From Variovorax paradoxus B4 (GTDB lineage: Bacteria; Pseudomonadota; Gammaproteobacteria; Burkholderiales; Burkholderiaceae_C): a stretch of DNA of 64,000 nt. The position numbers and the translations under genes were made by a program. Every line of letters begins with the position of its first letter. Position 1 is the first letter of the stretch. Location: NCBI RefSeq assembly GCF_000463015.1, contig NC_022234.1:868001-932000 (forward strand), given 5' to 3'. A model generated the notes under the pieces. That model was not told where the DNA came from and made no database searches. It was given only the letters and a program-made list of their open reading frames with translations. This document shows, one piece after another, positions 10,091 through 18,912 of this stretch.

Positions 10091-12201
10091 TCCGGCGGCG
10101 CCTCCTGCCGGCGGTGCTGCTGGCGGGCCTGGCGCTTGCGGCACTGGCGGCACAGGCGGGTGTGATGACGCGCGCCACGCTGCAGCGGCATTTCCCGCCG
10201 CCGTGGACCGTGGGCGAGAAGGATGCGCAGCTGCCGGTCTGGCCGATCTTCAAGCAGGACATGACCAGCCCGGTGCTGGCGGGCTACGTCTTCGAGTCGA
10301 TCGACCTGGCGCCGATCCCCGGCTTCTCGGGCACGCCGATCAACCTGCTGGTGGCGCTGGATCCGAAGGGCGCGTTCCTCGACGTGCGCGTGCTCTCGCA
10401 CCACGAGCCGGTGTTCCTCGAGGGGCTGGGCGAAGGGCCGCTGTTCCGATTCGCCGAGCAGTACAAGGGGCTGTCGCTGCGGCAGAACATCAAGATCGGC
10501 TCCAACGCCAACCGCAGCGAACAGCACGGCAGCGCCAACGTCTACATCGACGGGGTCGCCAGGGCCACCGCGTCGGTGCGCATCCTCCACCAGAGCCTGC
10601 TGGCGTCCGCGCTGCGGGTGGCGCGCGCCCGGCTCGGCTTTGCCGCCGGCAGCGACCCGGCCTTGCTGGCGCGCGTGCGGCGCGACGGCTTCCGGCCGAT
10701 GGACTGGGACGCGCTGATGCAGGCCGGGCTGGTGCAGCGCGTGCGGCTCTCGCGCGGCCAGGTGGAACGTGCCTTCGCGGGCACCGGTGTCGAGGAGGCG
10801 GGCGGCGCCGGCGAGAACTTCGACGAGACCTTCATCGAGCTGTACCTGGCCTACCTGAACGCCCCGGCCGTGGGCCGCAACCTGTTGTCGGAAGCGGGCT
10901 GGCAGCACCTGCTGGGCCGCATCGACGAGGGCGACCATGCGCTGCTGGCGATCGCCACCGGCCGCTACACCTTCGTGGGCGACAGCTTCGTGCGCGGCGC
11001 CGTGCCGGACCGCCTGACGCTCAGGCAGGGCGACCTGCCGCTGGAGCTGCGCGACCTCGACCTGGACGATCCGCTGCGGCTGCCGACCGCGCTGCGGCGC
11101 GCCGATGCCAAGGTCTTTCGCGTCATCGGGCCGGCGGGGCTGGACCCGGCAAGGCCGCTGGACTTCGCGCTGCGCGTGACGCGCGAGAAGGGCATGCTCT
11201 ACGGCGAGCGGGTGAGCCGCGACTTCGCCCTGCCCTACAGGCTGCCGGCCGACCAGGTGATCGCGCCGGAGAGCGACGCCAAGGGCTGGCAGGCCGTCTG
11301 GCGCACGCGCGCCTGGGAACTGGCGGTGCTCGCGGGCGCGCTGGCGCTGCTGGCGGTGGTGCTGGCGCGGCCGCGCTGGATCGTCGCCACGCCCGGGCGC
11401 CTGGCGCGCTTTCGCACCGGCTACCTGGTCTTCACGCTGGTCTTCATCGGCTGGTTCGCGCAGGGCCAGCTCTCCATCGTCCACATCACCGCCGCGATCC
11501 AGGCACTGGTGGCCGGGCGCCCATTGGCCTTCCTGCTGTACGACCCGATGAGCGTGGCGCTGTGGGCCTTCGTCGCGCTCACGCTGGTGGTCTGGGGACG
11601 CGGCACCTTCTGCGGCTGGCTCTGCCCCTTCGGCGCGCTGCAGGAGCTGGCGGCGCAGATCGCGCGGCGCGCGGGCCTGAGGAAGCACCTGCGGCCGCAC
11701 CGCGATCTCGATGCGCGGCTCAAGCGGCTCAAGTACGCGGTGCTGGCCGTCGTGCTGGTGCTGGCGGCCGTCTCGCCGGCGTGGACCGACCGGGCGGTGG
11801 AAGTCGAGCCGTTCAAGACCGCGATCACGCTGAACTTCGTGCGCGCCTGGCCCTTCGTGGCCTGGGCGGGCGGCCTGGTGCTGCTGAACCTGGTGCTCTA
11901 CAAGGGCTTCTGCCGCTACCTGTGCCCGCTCGGCGCGGGGCTCAAGCTGCTCGGGCACGCGCGGCTGCTGAAGTGGATTCCGCGCCGCGCCGAATGCGGC
12001 ACGCCGTGCCAGACCTGCCGGCACCGCTGCGAGTACCAGGCGATCAAGCCCGACGGCGCGATCGTCTACGGCGAGTGCTTCCAGTGCCTGGACTGCGTGG
12101 CCATCCACGACAGCCCGCAGCGCTGCGCGCCGCTGATCGCGCGCGGTCGCCAGCGGGTGATTCCGGTGCACGCGGCGGCCGCCGTCCGGAGCGCGGCATG
12201 A
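10087..12201 (+). CDS. NosR/NirI-like membrane flavo-iron-sulfur protein
   Basis: A 704-aa membrane protein. An exported FMN-binding domain is followed by several transmembrane helices (from about residue 410) that carry two cysteine clusters, FCGWLCPFG and FCRYLCPLG. Two C-terminal 4Fe-4S motifs follow (CGTPCQTCRHRC and CFQCLDC). The flavin attachment region reads DGVARATAS where NosR proteins have a SGAT-type motif, with the threonine kept. A GTG start overlaps the pqqB stop, and the ATGA overlap with apbE shows tight coupling to the enzyme that would flavinylate it. NosR normally serves nitrous oxide reductase, but no denitrification gene is here. It probably moves electrons across the membrane for the PQQ system. 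Confidence 0.85.
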   Translation: MIRRRLLPAVLLAGLALAALAAQAGVMTRATLQRHFPPPWTVGEKDAQLPVWPIFKQDMTSPVLAGYVFESIDLAPIPGFSGTPINLLVALDPKGAFLDVRVLSHHEPVFLEGLGEGPLFRFAEQYKGLSLRQNIKIGSNANRSEQHGSANVYIDGVARATASVRILHQSLLASALRVARARLGFAAGSDPALLARVRRDGFRPMDWDALMQAGLVQRVRLSRGQVERAFAGTGVEEAGGAGENFDETFIELYLAYLNAPAVGRNLLSEAGWQHLLGRIDEGDHALLAIATGRYTFVGDSFVRGAVPDRLTLRQGDLPLELRDLDLDDPLRLPTALRRADAKVFRVIGPAGLDPARPLDFALRVTREKGMLYGERVSRDFALPYRLPADQVIAPESDAKGWQAVWRTRAWELAVLAGALALLAVVLARPRWIVATPGRLARFRTGYLVFTLVFIGWFAQGQLSIVHITAAIQALVAGRPLAFLLYDPMSVALWAFVALTLVVWGRGTFCGWLCPFGALQELAAQIARRAGLRKHLRPHRDLDARLKRLKYAVLAVVLVLAAVSPAWTDRAVEVEPFKTAITLNFVRAWPFVAWAGGLVLLNLVLYKGFCRYLCPLGAGLKLLGHARLLKWIPRRAECGTPCQTCRHRCEYQAIKPDGAIVYGECFQCLDCVAIHDSPQRCAPLIARGRQRVIPVHAAAAVRSAA

Positions 12202-13205
12202 AGCGGCGCCAGCTGCTGCGCCTTTCGCTCGGGCTGGGCGCGCTGGCCGGCTGCGCGGCCGTGGCGCCTGCCGGCACCGCGCTGCACTGGGGCCGGCGCG
12301 ATCTGCTGGGCTTCGGCACCACGCTGAGCCTGCAGGCCGGGCACGAGCGCCGGGCCGTCGTGGAGCGGGCGCTGGACGACGGCGTCGCAGTGCTGCGCCG
12401 CATCGAGGCGCAGATGAGCCTGTTCGATCCCGCCAGCGCGTTGTCGCGGCTGAACCGCGAGGGCCGGCTGGCCTCGCCGCCGGAAGAGCTGCTGGCGGTG
12501 CTGCGCATCGCGCACGAGGTGTCGCGCGAGAGCCGCGGCGCCTTCGACGTGACGGTGCAGCCGCTGTGGGAGGCCTTCGCGGCCGCCAAGCGCGAAGGCC
12601 GCCTGCCGGACGCGCGGGAAGTGGCGGCGGCGCGCGCGCGGGTCGACTGGCGCGCGCTCGATGCGCGGCGCCGGCTGGTGCGCTTCGACACGCCGGGCAT
12701 GGCCGTGACGCTCAACGGCATCGCGCAGGGCCACGCGGCGGACTGCGTGCGGCAGGCGCTGGCGGCGCGCGGCATCCGGCACGCGCTGGTCGATGCCGGC
12801 GAGTTCGCGCCGCTCGGGCTGCGCGGCGGCGCGCAGGCGTGGTCGCTCGGCATTGCCGACCCGCAGGCCGAATCCGCCCTGATCGCGCGGCTGCTGGCCG
12901 ACGGGCGCTGCGTGGCCACCTCGGCCGACAGCCAGGCCTTCTTCAGCGCCGACCGCCGGCACCACCACATCGTCGATCCGCACAGCGGCTACTCGCCGCC
13001 GGACCTGTCGGCCGTGACAGTGGCGGCGCCCAGCGGCGCGCTGGCCGATGCACTGACCAAGGTGTTCTTCGTCGCCGGGCCCGCGCAGGCGCGGCAGGTC
13101 GCGCGCCAGTGGCAGGTCGATGCGCTGTGGGTCGACAAGGCCGGGCGCTGGGAGGCCACGCCCGGCCTGCGGATCGAACCCGCCGCTCGGCAGCCGAAGC
13201 TGTAG
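12198..13205 (+). CDS. apbE: FAD:protein FMN transferase (ApbE)
   Basis: A 335-aa exported ApbE-family enzyme that links FMN covalently to a threonine of target proteins. The start overlaps the nosR-like stop (ATGA). The signal region has RRQLLRLSLGLGALAGC, combining a Tat-like pair of arginines with a possible lipoprotein cysteine. Family hallmarks include MSLFDPASALSRLN near the N-terminus, LNGIAQGHAAD in the middle, and HHIVDPHSG near the C-terminus. The immediate upstream NosR-like protein is its obvious substrate. Confidence 0.92.
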   Translation: MKRRQLLRLSLGLGALAGCAAVAPAGTALHWGRRDLLGFGTTLSLQAGHERRAVVERALDDGVAVLRRIEAQMSLFDPASALSRLNREGRLASPPEELLAVLRIAHEVSRESRGAFDVTVQPLWEAFAAAKREGRLPDAREVAAARARVDWRALDARRRLVRFDTPGMAVTLNGIAQGHAADCVRQALAARGIRHALVDAGEFAPLGLRGGAQAWSLGIADPQAESALIARLLADGRCVATSADSQAFFSADRRHHHIVDPHSGYSPPDLSAVTVAAPSGALADALTKVFFVAGPAQARQVARQWQVDALWVDKAGRWEATPGLRIEPAARQPKL

Positions 13206-13251
13206 CCCAGGCCGAGCGGGCGGGCCGGGGAATGGAACCTGGCCCTGGCGC

Positions 13252-13596
13252 TCAGGCGGGCTTCGGCGCCCACGCCATGCACCAGCCCTTGGCCGCGATC
13301 TGCTTGCGGCCGAACATCGCGCAGCCCGCCCAGGCCTCGGTGGGCGAGCCCTGCCACATCGCGCAGTTCACGCATTCCTGCGTGGCCGCATGGCGCGGGT
13401 ACTTCTTCTTGTCGACGCTCTTCGTGTCGTGCCTGTAGCCCAGCTGCGCTGCCGTCTCGTCGCTCTCCTCGGCGCGCGGCGGCGCGGCCAGCACGTGCAC
13501 CGGCAGCGCCGCCAGCAGGCAGGCACCGCCGGCCGCGCGACCGACGAACTCCCGGCGGGAGGCGTCGCGGCCCCCTTCGCTCTTGCGATCCGTCAT
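13252..13596 (-). CDS. High-potential iron-sulfur protein (HiPIP)
   Basis: A 114-aa exported small electron carrier. It has a Tat-type signal (SRREFVGRAAGG) and four cysteines in HiPIP spacing: C75-x2-C78, C92 and C106 (QECVNCAMW, AGCAMFG, KGWCMAW). HiPIPs carry single electrons in the periplasm by means of one 4Fe-4S cluster. The gene is 10 bp downstream of the PQQ dehydrogenase and surely co-transcribed with it, so it is a candidate direct electron acceptor of that enzyme alongside the PedF-like cytochrome. HiPIP partnered with a quinoprotein is uncommon. Confidence 0.93.
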   Translation of the reverse strand: MTDRKSEGGRDASRREFVGRAAGGACLLAALPVHVLAAPPRAEESDETAAQLGYRHDTKSVDKKKYPRHAATQECVNCAMWQGSPTEAWAGCAMFGRKQIAAKGWCMAWAPKPA

Positions 13597-13606
13597 GCCG
13601 CCTCCT

Positions 13607-15400
13607 TCAGTTGGACGCCACGCGAGCCTCGCCCGCCCGGGCGCTGCGCGTCGTGCCGGCAGAGGGGATCTTGAAGACCCACACCATGCCGCCCTGCTCC
13701 AGCAGGTTGACCTTCTTGGCCACTTCGCCGCCCCACAGCGGCACGGCGCCGCCCCAGCCGGAGACCACGGCCACGTACTGCTCGCCGCCCTGCTGCCAGG
13801 TGACCGGCGGCGCGACCACGCCCGAGCCGGTCTGGAACTCCCACAGCACCTTGCCTGTCCTGGCGTCGGCCGCCTTCAGGTAGCCCTCGGGCGTGCCCCA
13901 GAACACCAGGTTGCCGCCGGTGGTGAGCACACCGCCCCACAGCGGCGCGCCGTTCTTGACCTCCCAGGCGATCTTGCCGGTCTTCGGATCGACCGCGCGC
14001 AGCGCGCCGATGTAGTCCTCGTTGAGCGGCTTGATGGTGAAGCCCGAGCCGAGGTAGGCCGCGCCCTTCTTGTAGGCCACGGGTTCGTTCCAGATGTCCA
14101 TGCCCCATTCGTTGGCGGGCACGTAGAACATCTTCGTGTCGGGGCTGTAGGCCATCGGCATCTGGTTCTTGCCGCCCAGGAAGCCCGGCGCCGCGAAGAC
14201 CGCGCCGCCCTTCTTGCCGTCGGCGCTGGCGACCGGATCGCCCGGGCGGTTCTCGGGCACGAAGTTCGGGCGACCGGTCTTCAGGTCGATGCCGTCGGCC
14301 CAGGTCGTCTTCCTCACGAAGGGGAAGGCGTTGAGCAGCTGGCCGGTGGTGGCGTCGTTCACGTAGAAGTAGCCGTTGCGGTCGGCCTTGCCGCCCACGC
14401 GCCGGCCGTCCATGTCGAAGGTGACGAACTCGTTCACGCCGTCGAAGTCCCAGCTGTCGCTGGGCGTGTTCTGGTAGTGCCACTTGATCTGGCCGGTCTT
14501 CACGTCGATGGCCACGGTCGAGCATGAGAACAGGTTGTCGCCCTTGCGCAGGTGGCTGTTCCACGGCGCCGGATTGCCGGTGCCGAAGTAGGCCAGGCCG
14601 GTCTTGGGATCGAAGGTGCCGCCCAGCCAGGTGGCGGCGCCGCCGGTCTTCCAGAGGTCGCCCGGCCAGCTCTTGTTGACGGTGCCCGAGACGCCCGCCT
14701 CCTTCTTGTTGCCGTCGTTGTCGTAGGTGTAGCCCATGTGGCCTTCCACCGTGGGGCGCGACCAGACCATGCTGCCCGTCCTGGCGTCGCGCGCCTCGAC
14801 GCGGCCGACGATGCCGAACTCGCCGCCCGACACGCCCGTGAGGATCAGGCCGTTGGCGATGATCGGCGCCGCGGTGGCCGAGTAGCCGGCCGCGTAGTCG
14901 TCGATCTTCTCCTTCCAGACCACGTCGCCGGTGTTCTGGTCGAGCGCCACCAGCTGCGCGTCGAGCGTGGCGAAGATGACCAGGTTGTCGTACAGCGCCG
15001 CGCCGCGGTTGACCACGTCGCAGCAGGGCATGATGCCCTCGGGCAGGCGGTGCTCGTACTTCCACAGCTTCTTGCCGGTGGTGGCGTCGAGGGCGTAGAT
15101 GCGCGAGTACGAGGCGGTGACGAACATCTTGCCCTTGTGGATCACGGGCTGCGCCTCCTGGCCGCGCTGCTTCTCCCCGCCGAAGGAGAAGGCCCATGCC
15201 GGCGCGAGCCGGGACACGGTGCCGGTGTTGACCTGCTTCAGCGGCGAGTAGCGCTGGCCCTGGGTGTTCACACCCCAGGTCAGGACGTTGCCGTTCGCCG
15301 TGGCTTCGGACTGGATCATCTTGTCCGTGACTTGCGCGCCGGCGCTGCCGGCCGCGGCCAGGCCGATGGCCATGAGCGCGTTCAAGAGTTTCAATTGCAT
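13607..15400 (-). CDS. PQQ-dependent alcohol dehydrogenase with lanthanide-type active site
   Basis: A 597-aa exported eight-bladed quinoprotein of the methanol/ethanol family, with a signal peptide ending near AGA-QVT (residue 22). Adjacent cysteines C126-C127 (MPCCDVV) form the vicinal disulfide over PQQ. E194 (SGGEFG) and N276 (GTGNPAP) are the metal ligands, and D318 in SWDFDGVNE is the catalytic base. D320, two residues on, is the extra aspartate that distinguishes lanthanide enzymes (XoxF, PedH/ExaF) from calcium enzymes, which carry Ala, Ser or Thr there. The start at 15400 follows GAGGAG. HiPIP follows in the operon, and a sigma-54-type promoter precedes it. The natural alcohol is unknown. 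Confidence 0.93.
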   Translation of the reverse strand: MQLKLLNALMAIGLAAAGSAGAQVTDKMIQSEATANGNVLTWGVNTQGQRYSPLKQVNTGTVSRLAPAWAFSFGGEKQRGQEAQPVIHKGKMFVTASYSRIYALDATTGKKLWKYEHRLPEGIMPCCDVVNRGAALYDNLVIFATLDAQLVALDQNTGDVVWKEKIDDYAAGYSATAAPIIANGLILTGVSGGEFGIVGRVEARDARTGSMVWSRPTVEGHMGYTYDNDGNKKEAGVSGTVNKSWPGDLWKTGGAATWLGGTFDPKTGLAYFGTGNPAPWNSHLRKGDNLFSCSTVAIDVKTGQIKWHYQNTPSDSWDFDGVNEFVTFDMDGRRVGGKADRNGYFYVNDATTGQLLNAFPFVRKTTWADGIDLKTGRPNFVPENRPGDPVASADGKKGGAVFAAPGFLGGKNQMPMAYSPDTKMFYVPANEWGMDIWNEPVAYKKGAAYLGSGFTIKPLNEDYIGALRAVDPKTGKIAWEVKNGAPLWGGVLTTGGNLVFWGTPEGYLKAADARTGKVLWEFQTGSGVVAPPVTWQQGGEQYVAVVSGWGGAVPLWGGEVAKKVNLLEQGGMVWVFKIPSAGTTRSARAGEARVASN

Positions 15401-15471
15401 GGGGTGTCTCCTCGTGGGTGTGGATGGCGGCTCGGGCGTGCCACGCGGGCATGCCTCCACGGGAGTCAAGG

Positions 15472-15486
15472 GCAATCTCCATGCCA
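15472..15486 (-). promoter_or_regulatory. Sigma-54-type promoter of the PQQ dehydrogenase operon
   Basis: On the minus strand TGGCATGGAGATTGC keeps GG and GC 10 nt apart and the TTGC box, one base off the TGGCAC consensus. The predicted transcript start is about 60 nt before the start codon. No clear copy of the GGAACACC palindrome lies between it and the IS701-type element at 15662. Confidence 0.65.
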
Positions 15487-15661
15487 CGCGCGATGCGGCC
15501 TTCCAGGCGCCATTCCGAGCGTCGCCCGGGCCCGTCGGTCGCGGGTTTTCCCGCTGCATTGCTACAAGGTCGAACAGCGCACGCGCCGGGACCGTTGCAT
15601 CCCGGCGCAGTGATCGCCGGAAGGCTCCGGTCGTGCAACGGAGTTGCTGCGGCAGGGTTCC

Positions 15662-17151
15662 AGTCTTACTGTGTTAGTAATTTGAACAGAATCAAGGCAT
15701 TATGCGAACTTCTTCGAGCAGGAGGTGAGCCTTGATGAAGGAACTGCATGAGTTTGAGCGCTACCTGGCGCATTTGGGCGAGGGTCTGGGCCATGCCGAC
15801 CGGCAGGCCGGACTGCGCGGGTATTGCACCGGCCTGATGGCGCCGCTCAAGCGCAAGAGCGTGGAGCCGATGGCGGCGCACCTGGCACCTGCGGCCACGC
15901 GCTCGCGCCACCAGTCGCTGCACCACTTCGTGGCCGATTCGGCCTGGTCTGACGAACAAATGCTGCTGCGCGTGGCGCAGTGGGTCGTACCGGCGATGGA
16001 CTTCAGCGACGGCGGCTGGTGGATCGTCGACGACACCGGCTTTCCCAAGCAAGGCCGGCATTCGGTGGGTGTGGCGCGCCAGTACTGCGGCATGCTGGGC
16101 AAGCAGGACAACTGCCAGGTGGCGGTGAGCGTGACGCTGGCATGCCAGGCGGGCAGCCTGCCGGTAGCCTGGCGGCTGTACCTGCCTCAGGAATGGGCCG
16201 TCGACAGGGAGCGGCGCGAGAAGGCGGGCGTTCCGCAAGACTTGGCGTTCGCCACCAAGCCGGCGATTGCGCTGGCGCAGATCGAGCGGCTGATGGCGCA
16301 AGGCGCCCCCAGGCACTGCGTGCTGGCCGATGCCGGCTACGGCATGGAGACGGCGTTTCGGGAACGCCTGAGCGAGTTGGGCCTGCCCTACGTGGTGGGC
16401 GTGACGGGCCAGGTGACGGTGTGGCCGCCCGGGCATGCGCCGCTGCCGCCCGAGCCGTACAGCGGACGTGGCAACGTGCCTACCCGGCAGCGCTTGGGGA
16501 ATGCCAGGCACCAGCGCCCGCTATCGGTCAAGGAGTTGGCCTTCGAGCTGGATCCTTCTCAATGGCAGACCCTCGAGTGGCGCGAGGGCACCAACTTCGC
16601 CTTGCGATCTCGCTTCGCCCGCGTTCGCGTACATGCAGCCCATCGCGATCATCAGCGCTCGCAGTTGCGCCCTCAGCAGTGGCTTCTCATCGAGTGGCCC
16701 GAAGGCCACAAGGAGCCGATGAAGTACTGGCTGTCCACGCTGCCCGAGGCCGTGTCGCTGCAGCGCATGGTGCTGGAGGCCAAGATGCGCTGGCGCATTG
16801 AGCGCGACTACCAGGACCTCAAGCAGGAATTGGGGCTGGGCCACTACGAAGGCCGGGGCTGGCGGGGGTTCCATCACCACGCCAGCCTGAGCATCGCCGC
16901 TTACGGTTTCTTGATGGCGCGGCAACTGCGGCATCCCGAGGGAGCCGGTAAAAAAAACTCCGCACGAAGCAAAGAATCTGCCCTACCCACGCATTACAAG
17001 CCTCGCGGCAGCCCAGCGCACGCAGCGCCACGTCCCATCGTCCATCACGACTTTGCGGCTGCTTATCGCCGCAGCCTTGCTCAAGACGCTGCCCCGATGT
17101 CCGTGCTGCCTGCGCGAAAACGCAAGGCTACGCTTGTGACACAGTAAGACT
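15662..17151 (+). mobile_element. IS701-family insertion sequence
   Basis: A 1490-bp element bounded by 13-bp perfect inverted repeats AGTCTTACTGTGT (15662-15674, and inverted at 17139-17151). It has one transposase gene whose stop codon lies inside the right repeat. The flanking tetranucleotides TTCC and AGTG differ, so no target duplication is visible. The insertion is either old, or the element was left by recombination between copies. Confidence 0.88.
15735..17147 (+). CDS. IS701-family transposase
   Basis: A 470-aa DDE transposase that appears intact. The catalytic aspartates are visible in WIVDDTGFPKQG and VLADAGYG, and the C-terminal acidic region reads WRIERDYQDLKQELGLGHYEGR. The ATG at 15735 follows AGGAGGT; a TTG directly before it is possible. 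The C-terminal tail is basic and extends into the right inverted repeat. Length and motifs are normal for the family. Confidence 0.92.
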   Translation: MKELHEFERYLAHLGEGLGHADRQAGLRGYCTGLMAPLKRKSVEPMAAHLAPAATRSRHQSLHHFVADSAWSDEQMLLRVAQWVVPAMDFSDGGWWIVDDTGFPKQGRHSVGVARQYCGMLGKQDNCQVAVSVTLACQAGSLPVAWRLYLPQEWAVDRERREKAGVPQDLAFATKPAIALAQIERLMAQGAPRHCVLADAGYGMETAFRERLSELGLPYVVGVTGQVTVWPPGHAPLPPEPYSGRGNVPTRQRLGNARHQRPLSVKELAFELDPSQWQTLEWREGTNFALRSRFARVRVHAAHRDHQRSQLRPQQWLLIEWPEGHKEPMKYWLSTLPEAVSLQRMVLEAKMRWRIERDYQDLKQELGLGHYEGRGWRGFHHHASLSIAAYGFLMARQLRHPEGAGKKNSARSKESALPTHYKPRGSPAHAAPRPIVHHDFAAAYRRSLAQDAAPMSVLPARKRKATLVTQ

Positions 17152-17198
17152 AGTGGCACAGCTCTCGTCAGCTCCGAGGACCCAATCTTCTCCACGCG

Positions 17199-17269
17199 TT
17201 TGGTGCCTATCAGGCACCACTGTGCGTCCGTTTTCGAGCCTACCGCCCCGCTCATTGGCTACCTACGAT
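17199..17269 (+). promoter_or_regulatory. Shared 71-bp promoter element, copy 1
   Basis: Blocks: TTTGGTGC at 17199, CACCACTGTG at 17215, CTACCG at 17240-17245 and CTACGAT at 17263-17269, with the common spacing (41 nt from block 1 to block 3, then 17 nt). This copy contains a perfect dyad, TGGTGCC-TATCA-GGCACCA (17200-17218). It lies upstream of the MBL hydrolase gene, just outside the IS701-type element. Confidence 0.75.
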
Positions 17270-17394
17270 GAATGGCATGCGGCCTTCCGCCGTGATCCGT
17301 GCCTGACAACCCCTGGGAGTTGAACGGCAACTTGCTGCCAGTCTCCTGGCAAATTTGGCCCGCGCAATCGGGCCGCCCTTTTGGAGATCCCGCC

Positions 17395-18312
17395 ATGTCC
17401 CCCACAGATGAGACCTTGCAACCCACGAGCGAGAAACCTAAAGATCTGGTGCCCTCCCGTTACGCTCTGCGCATCGGCGATATCGACGCGCTGGTGGTCA
17501 GCGATGGCGTGCTGCCGCTGCCCACCTCGACCATGGCCACCAACGCCGACCCGGCAGACCTGGCGAGCTGGCTGGACCAGATGTTCATGCCGCCCGACAA
17601 GTACGACTGGCCGCTGAACGTGATGGTGGCCCGCAGCGACGACCAGACCATCCTCATCGACGCCGGTCTGGGCGGCCAGTTCCCGGGCTTCCCGCGCGCC
17701 GGGCAGTTCCCACAACGCTTGGCCGCGGCCGGCATCGAGCTTGAGTCCGTCACCGACGTGATCTTCACCCACATGCACATGGACCACGTGGGTGGGCTGC
17801 TCGTTCCCGGCATCAAGGAGCGCCTGCGCCCCGACGTGCGCATCCACGTGGCCAAGGCCGAAGTCGATTTCTGGATTTCGCCCGATTTCTCCCACACAGT
17901 CATGCCCAAGCCGGTGCCGGAGGTGCTCCGCTCCACGGCCAAGAGCTTCTACAACGCATACCGCGACCGGCTGCAGACCTTCGAGGAGCGACGCGAGGTG
18001 GCGCCGGGCGTGGTGGTCCGCCGTACGGGCGGCCACACCCCAGGGCACAGCGTGGTCGACCTGGTGTCGGGCGGTGAGCGCCTGACGTTCGCCGGCGACG
18101 CCATGTTCCCGGTCGCGTTCGACCACCCCGACTGGCAGAACGGCTTCGAGCACGACCCCGAGAAAGCGGCCGAAGTTCGCATCGGCCTCTTGCGCGAGCT
18201 GGCGCAGACCCGCGGACTGCTGGTAGCCGCTCACCTGCCCTTCCCCTCCCTCGGCCGGGTGGCGATCGACGGCGACATCTTTCGCTGGGTTCCGATCATC
18301 TGGGACTACTGA
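17395..18312 (+). CDS. MBL-fold metallohydrolase
   Basis: A 305-aa metallo-beta-lactamase-fold hydrolase with the metal motif THMHMDH (H126, H128, D130, H131), a later GGHTPGHS histidine and the GDAMFP aspartate. There is no signal peptide, so it is cytoplasmic. It resembles lactonase-like and quinone/ester-detoxifying MBL enzymes, but the substrate cannot be assigned. The ATG at 17395 has GGAG eight bases upstream. Copy 1 of the shared promoter element precedes it, and an AhpD-like gene follows 120 bp later on the same strand. The pair is boxed in by two insertion sequences. Confidence 0.9.
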   Translation: MSPTDETLQPTSEKPKDLVPSRYALRIGDIDALVVSDGVLPLPTSTMATNADPADLASWLDQMFMPPDKYDWPLNVMVARSDDQTILIDAGLGGQFPGFPRAGQFPQRLAAAGIELESVTDVIFTHMHMDHVGGLLVPGIKERLRPDVRIHVAKAEVDFWISPDFSHTVMPKPVPEVLRSTAKSFYNAYRDRLQTFEERREVAPGVVVRRTGGHTPGHSVVDLVSGGERLTFAGDAMFPVAFDHPDWQNGFEHDPEKAAEVRIGLLRELAQTRGLLVAAHLPFPSLGRVAIDGDIFRWVPIIWDY

Positions 18313-18404
18313 ACCCGGGTCGACGGTACGCGAGCAAGCCGCCGGCATGCAGCGCCGCATCGTCGATCTCCATTTTTTTCTCTCGCAATCTTCGCAAACG
18401 GGTA

Positions 18405-18421
18405 CCTCAGCCGCACTGAGG
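18405..18421 (+). promoter_or_regulatory. 5' leader hairpin before AhpD-like gene 1
   Basis: CCTCAG-CCGCA-CTGAGG folds into a perfect 6-bp stem ending 11 nt before the start codon. The same leader, with different closing base pairs, precedes the paralogous gene at 62823 (stem GACTCAG/CTGAGTC). The preceding segment ATCTTCGC-A-AACGG is also shared. Conservation with compensating changes suggests a functional RNA hairpin or operator. Confidence 0.45.
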
Positions 18422-18432
18422 CCGGAGCACAC

Positions 18433-18912
18433 ATGACCCATCGTCTCAACTACATCAAGCAATCGCCCGAACTCTTCAAGAAGCTGATCGAGTTCAGCAC
18501 GCTCGTGGACCACGGCACCATCGAGCAAACGGTTCGAGACCTCGTCGCGATCCGCGCATCACAGCTCAATGGCTGCGCGTTCTGTCTCGACATGCACATC
18601 AAGGAGGCCAAGATCCACGGCGAGCGCGAACTGCGCATCCACCATCTGGCCGCATGGCGTGAATCGACGCTGTTCGTTCCGCGCGAGCGTGCGGCCCTGG
18701 CCTGGACCGAAGTGCTGACCAAGCTGCCCGAGCACGGCGTGCCCGACGACATCTACGAGCGCGTGCGCACGCAGTTGTCGGAAAAAGAGCTTTCGGACCT
18801 GACCTTCAGCGTCATGGCCATCAATGCATGGAACCGCGTGAACGTCGCGTTCCAGACCGTGCCCGGGTCATCCGACAAGGCCTTCGGGCTGAACAAGGCG
18901 AACCTCGCCTAA
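18433..18912 (+). CDS. AhpD-like carboxymuconolactone decarboxylase family protein (copy 1)
   Basis: A 159-aa cytoplasmic protein of the AhpD/CMD fold. The redox motif is C48-A-F-C51 followed by H55 (GCAFCLDMH), typical of alkylhydroperoxidase-like members rather than true decarboxylases. A close paralogue lies at 62823-63302, with the same length, the same motif and a similar 5' leader. An IS5-family element is inserted exactly at the stop codon, but its 4-bp duplication CTAA recreates the stop, so the protein is full length. It is probably co-transcribed with the MBL gene and acts in peroxide or electrophile defence. Confidence 0.9.
   Translation: MTHRLNYIKQSPELFKKLIEFSTLVDHGTIEQTVRDLVAIRASQLNGCAFCLDMHIKEAKIHGERELRIHHLAAWRESTLFVPRERAALAWTEVLTKLPEHGVPDDIYERVRTQLSEKELSDLTFSVMAINAWNRVNVAFQTVPGSSDKAFGLNKANLA

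Noticed and set aside
10087..12201. Denitrification (nitrous oxide reductase) locus
   Set aside because: NosR-like protein and ApbE resemble nos components, but no nosZ, nosD, nosF, nosY or nosL is present and the flanking genes belong to a PQQ alcohol system.
15658..17155. Target-site duplication of the IS701 element
   Set aside because: Flanks TTCC and AGTG do not match. CCAG/CTAG-like bases at the ends overlap the inverted repeats and are not a duplication.
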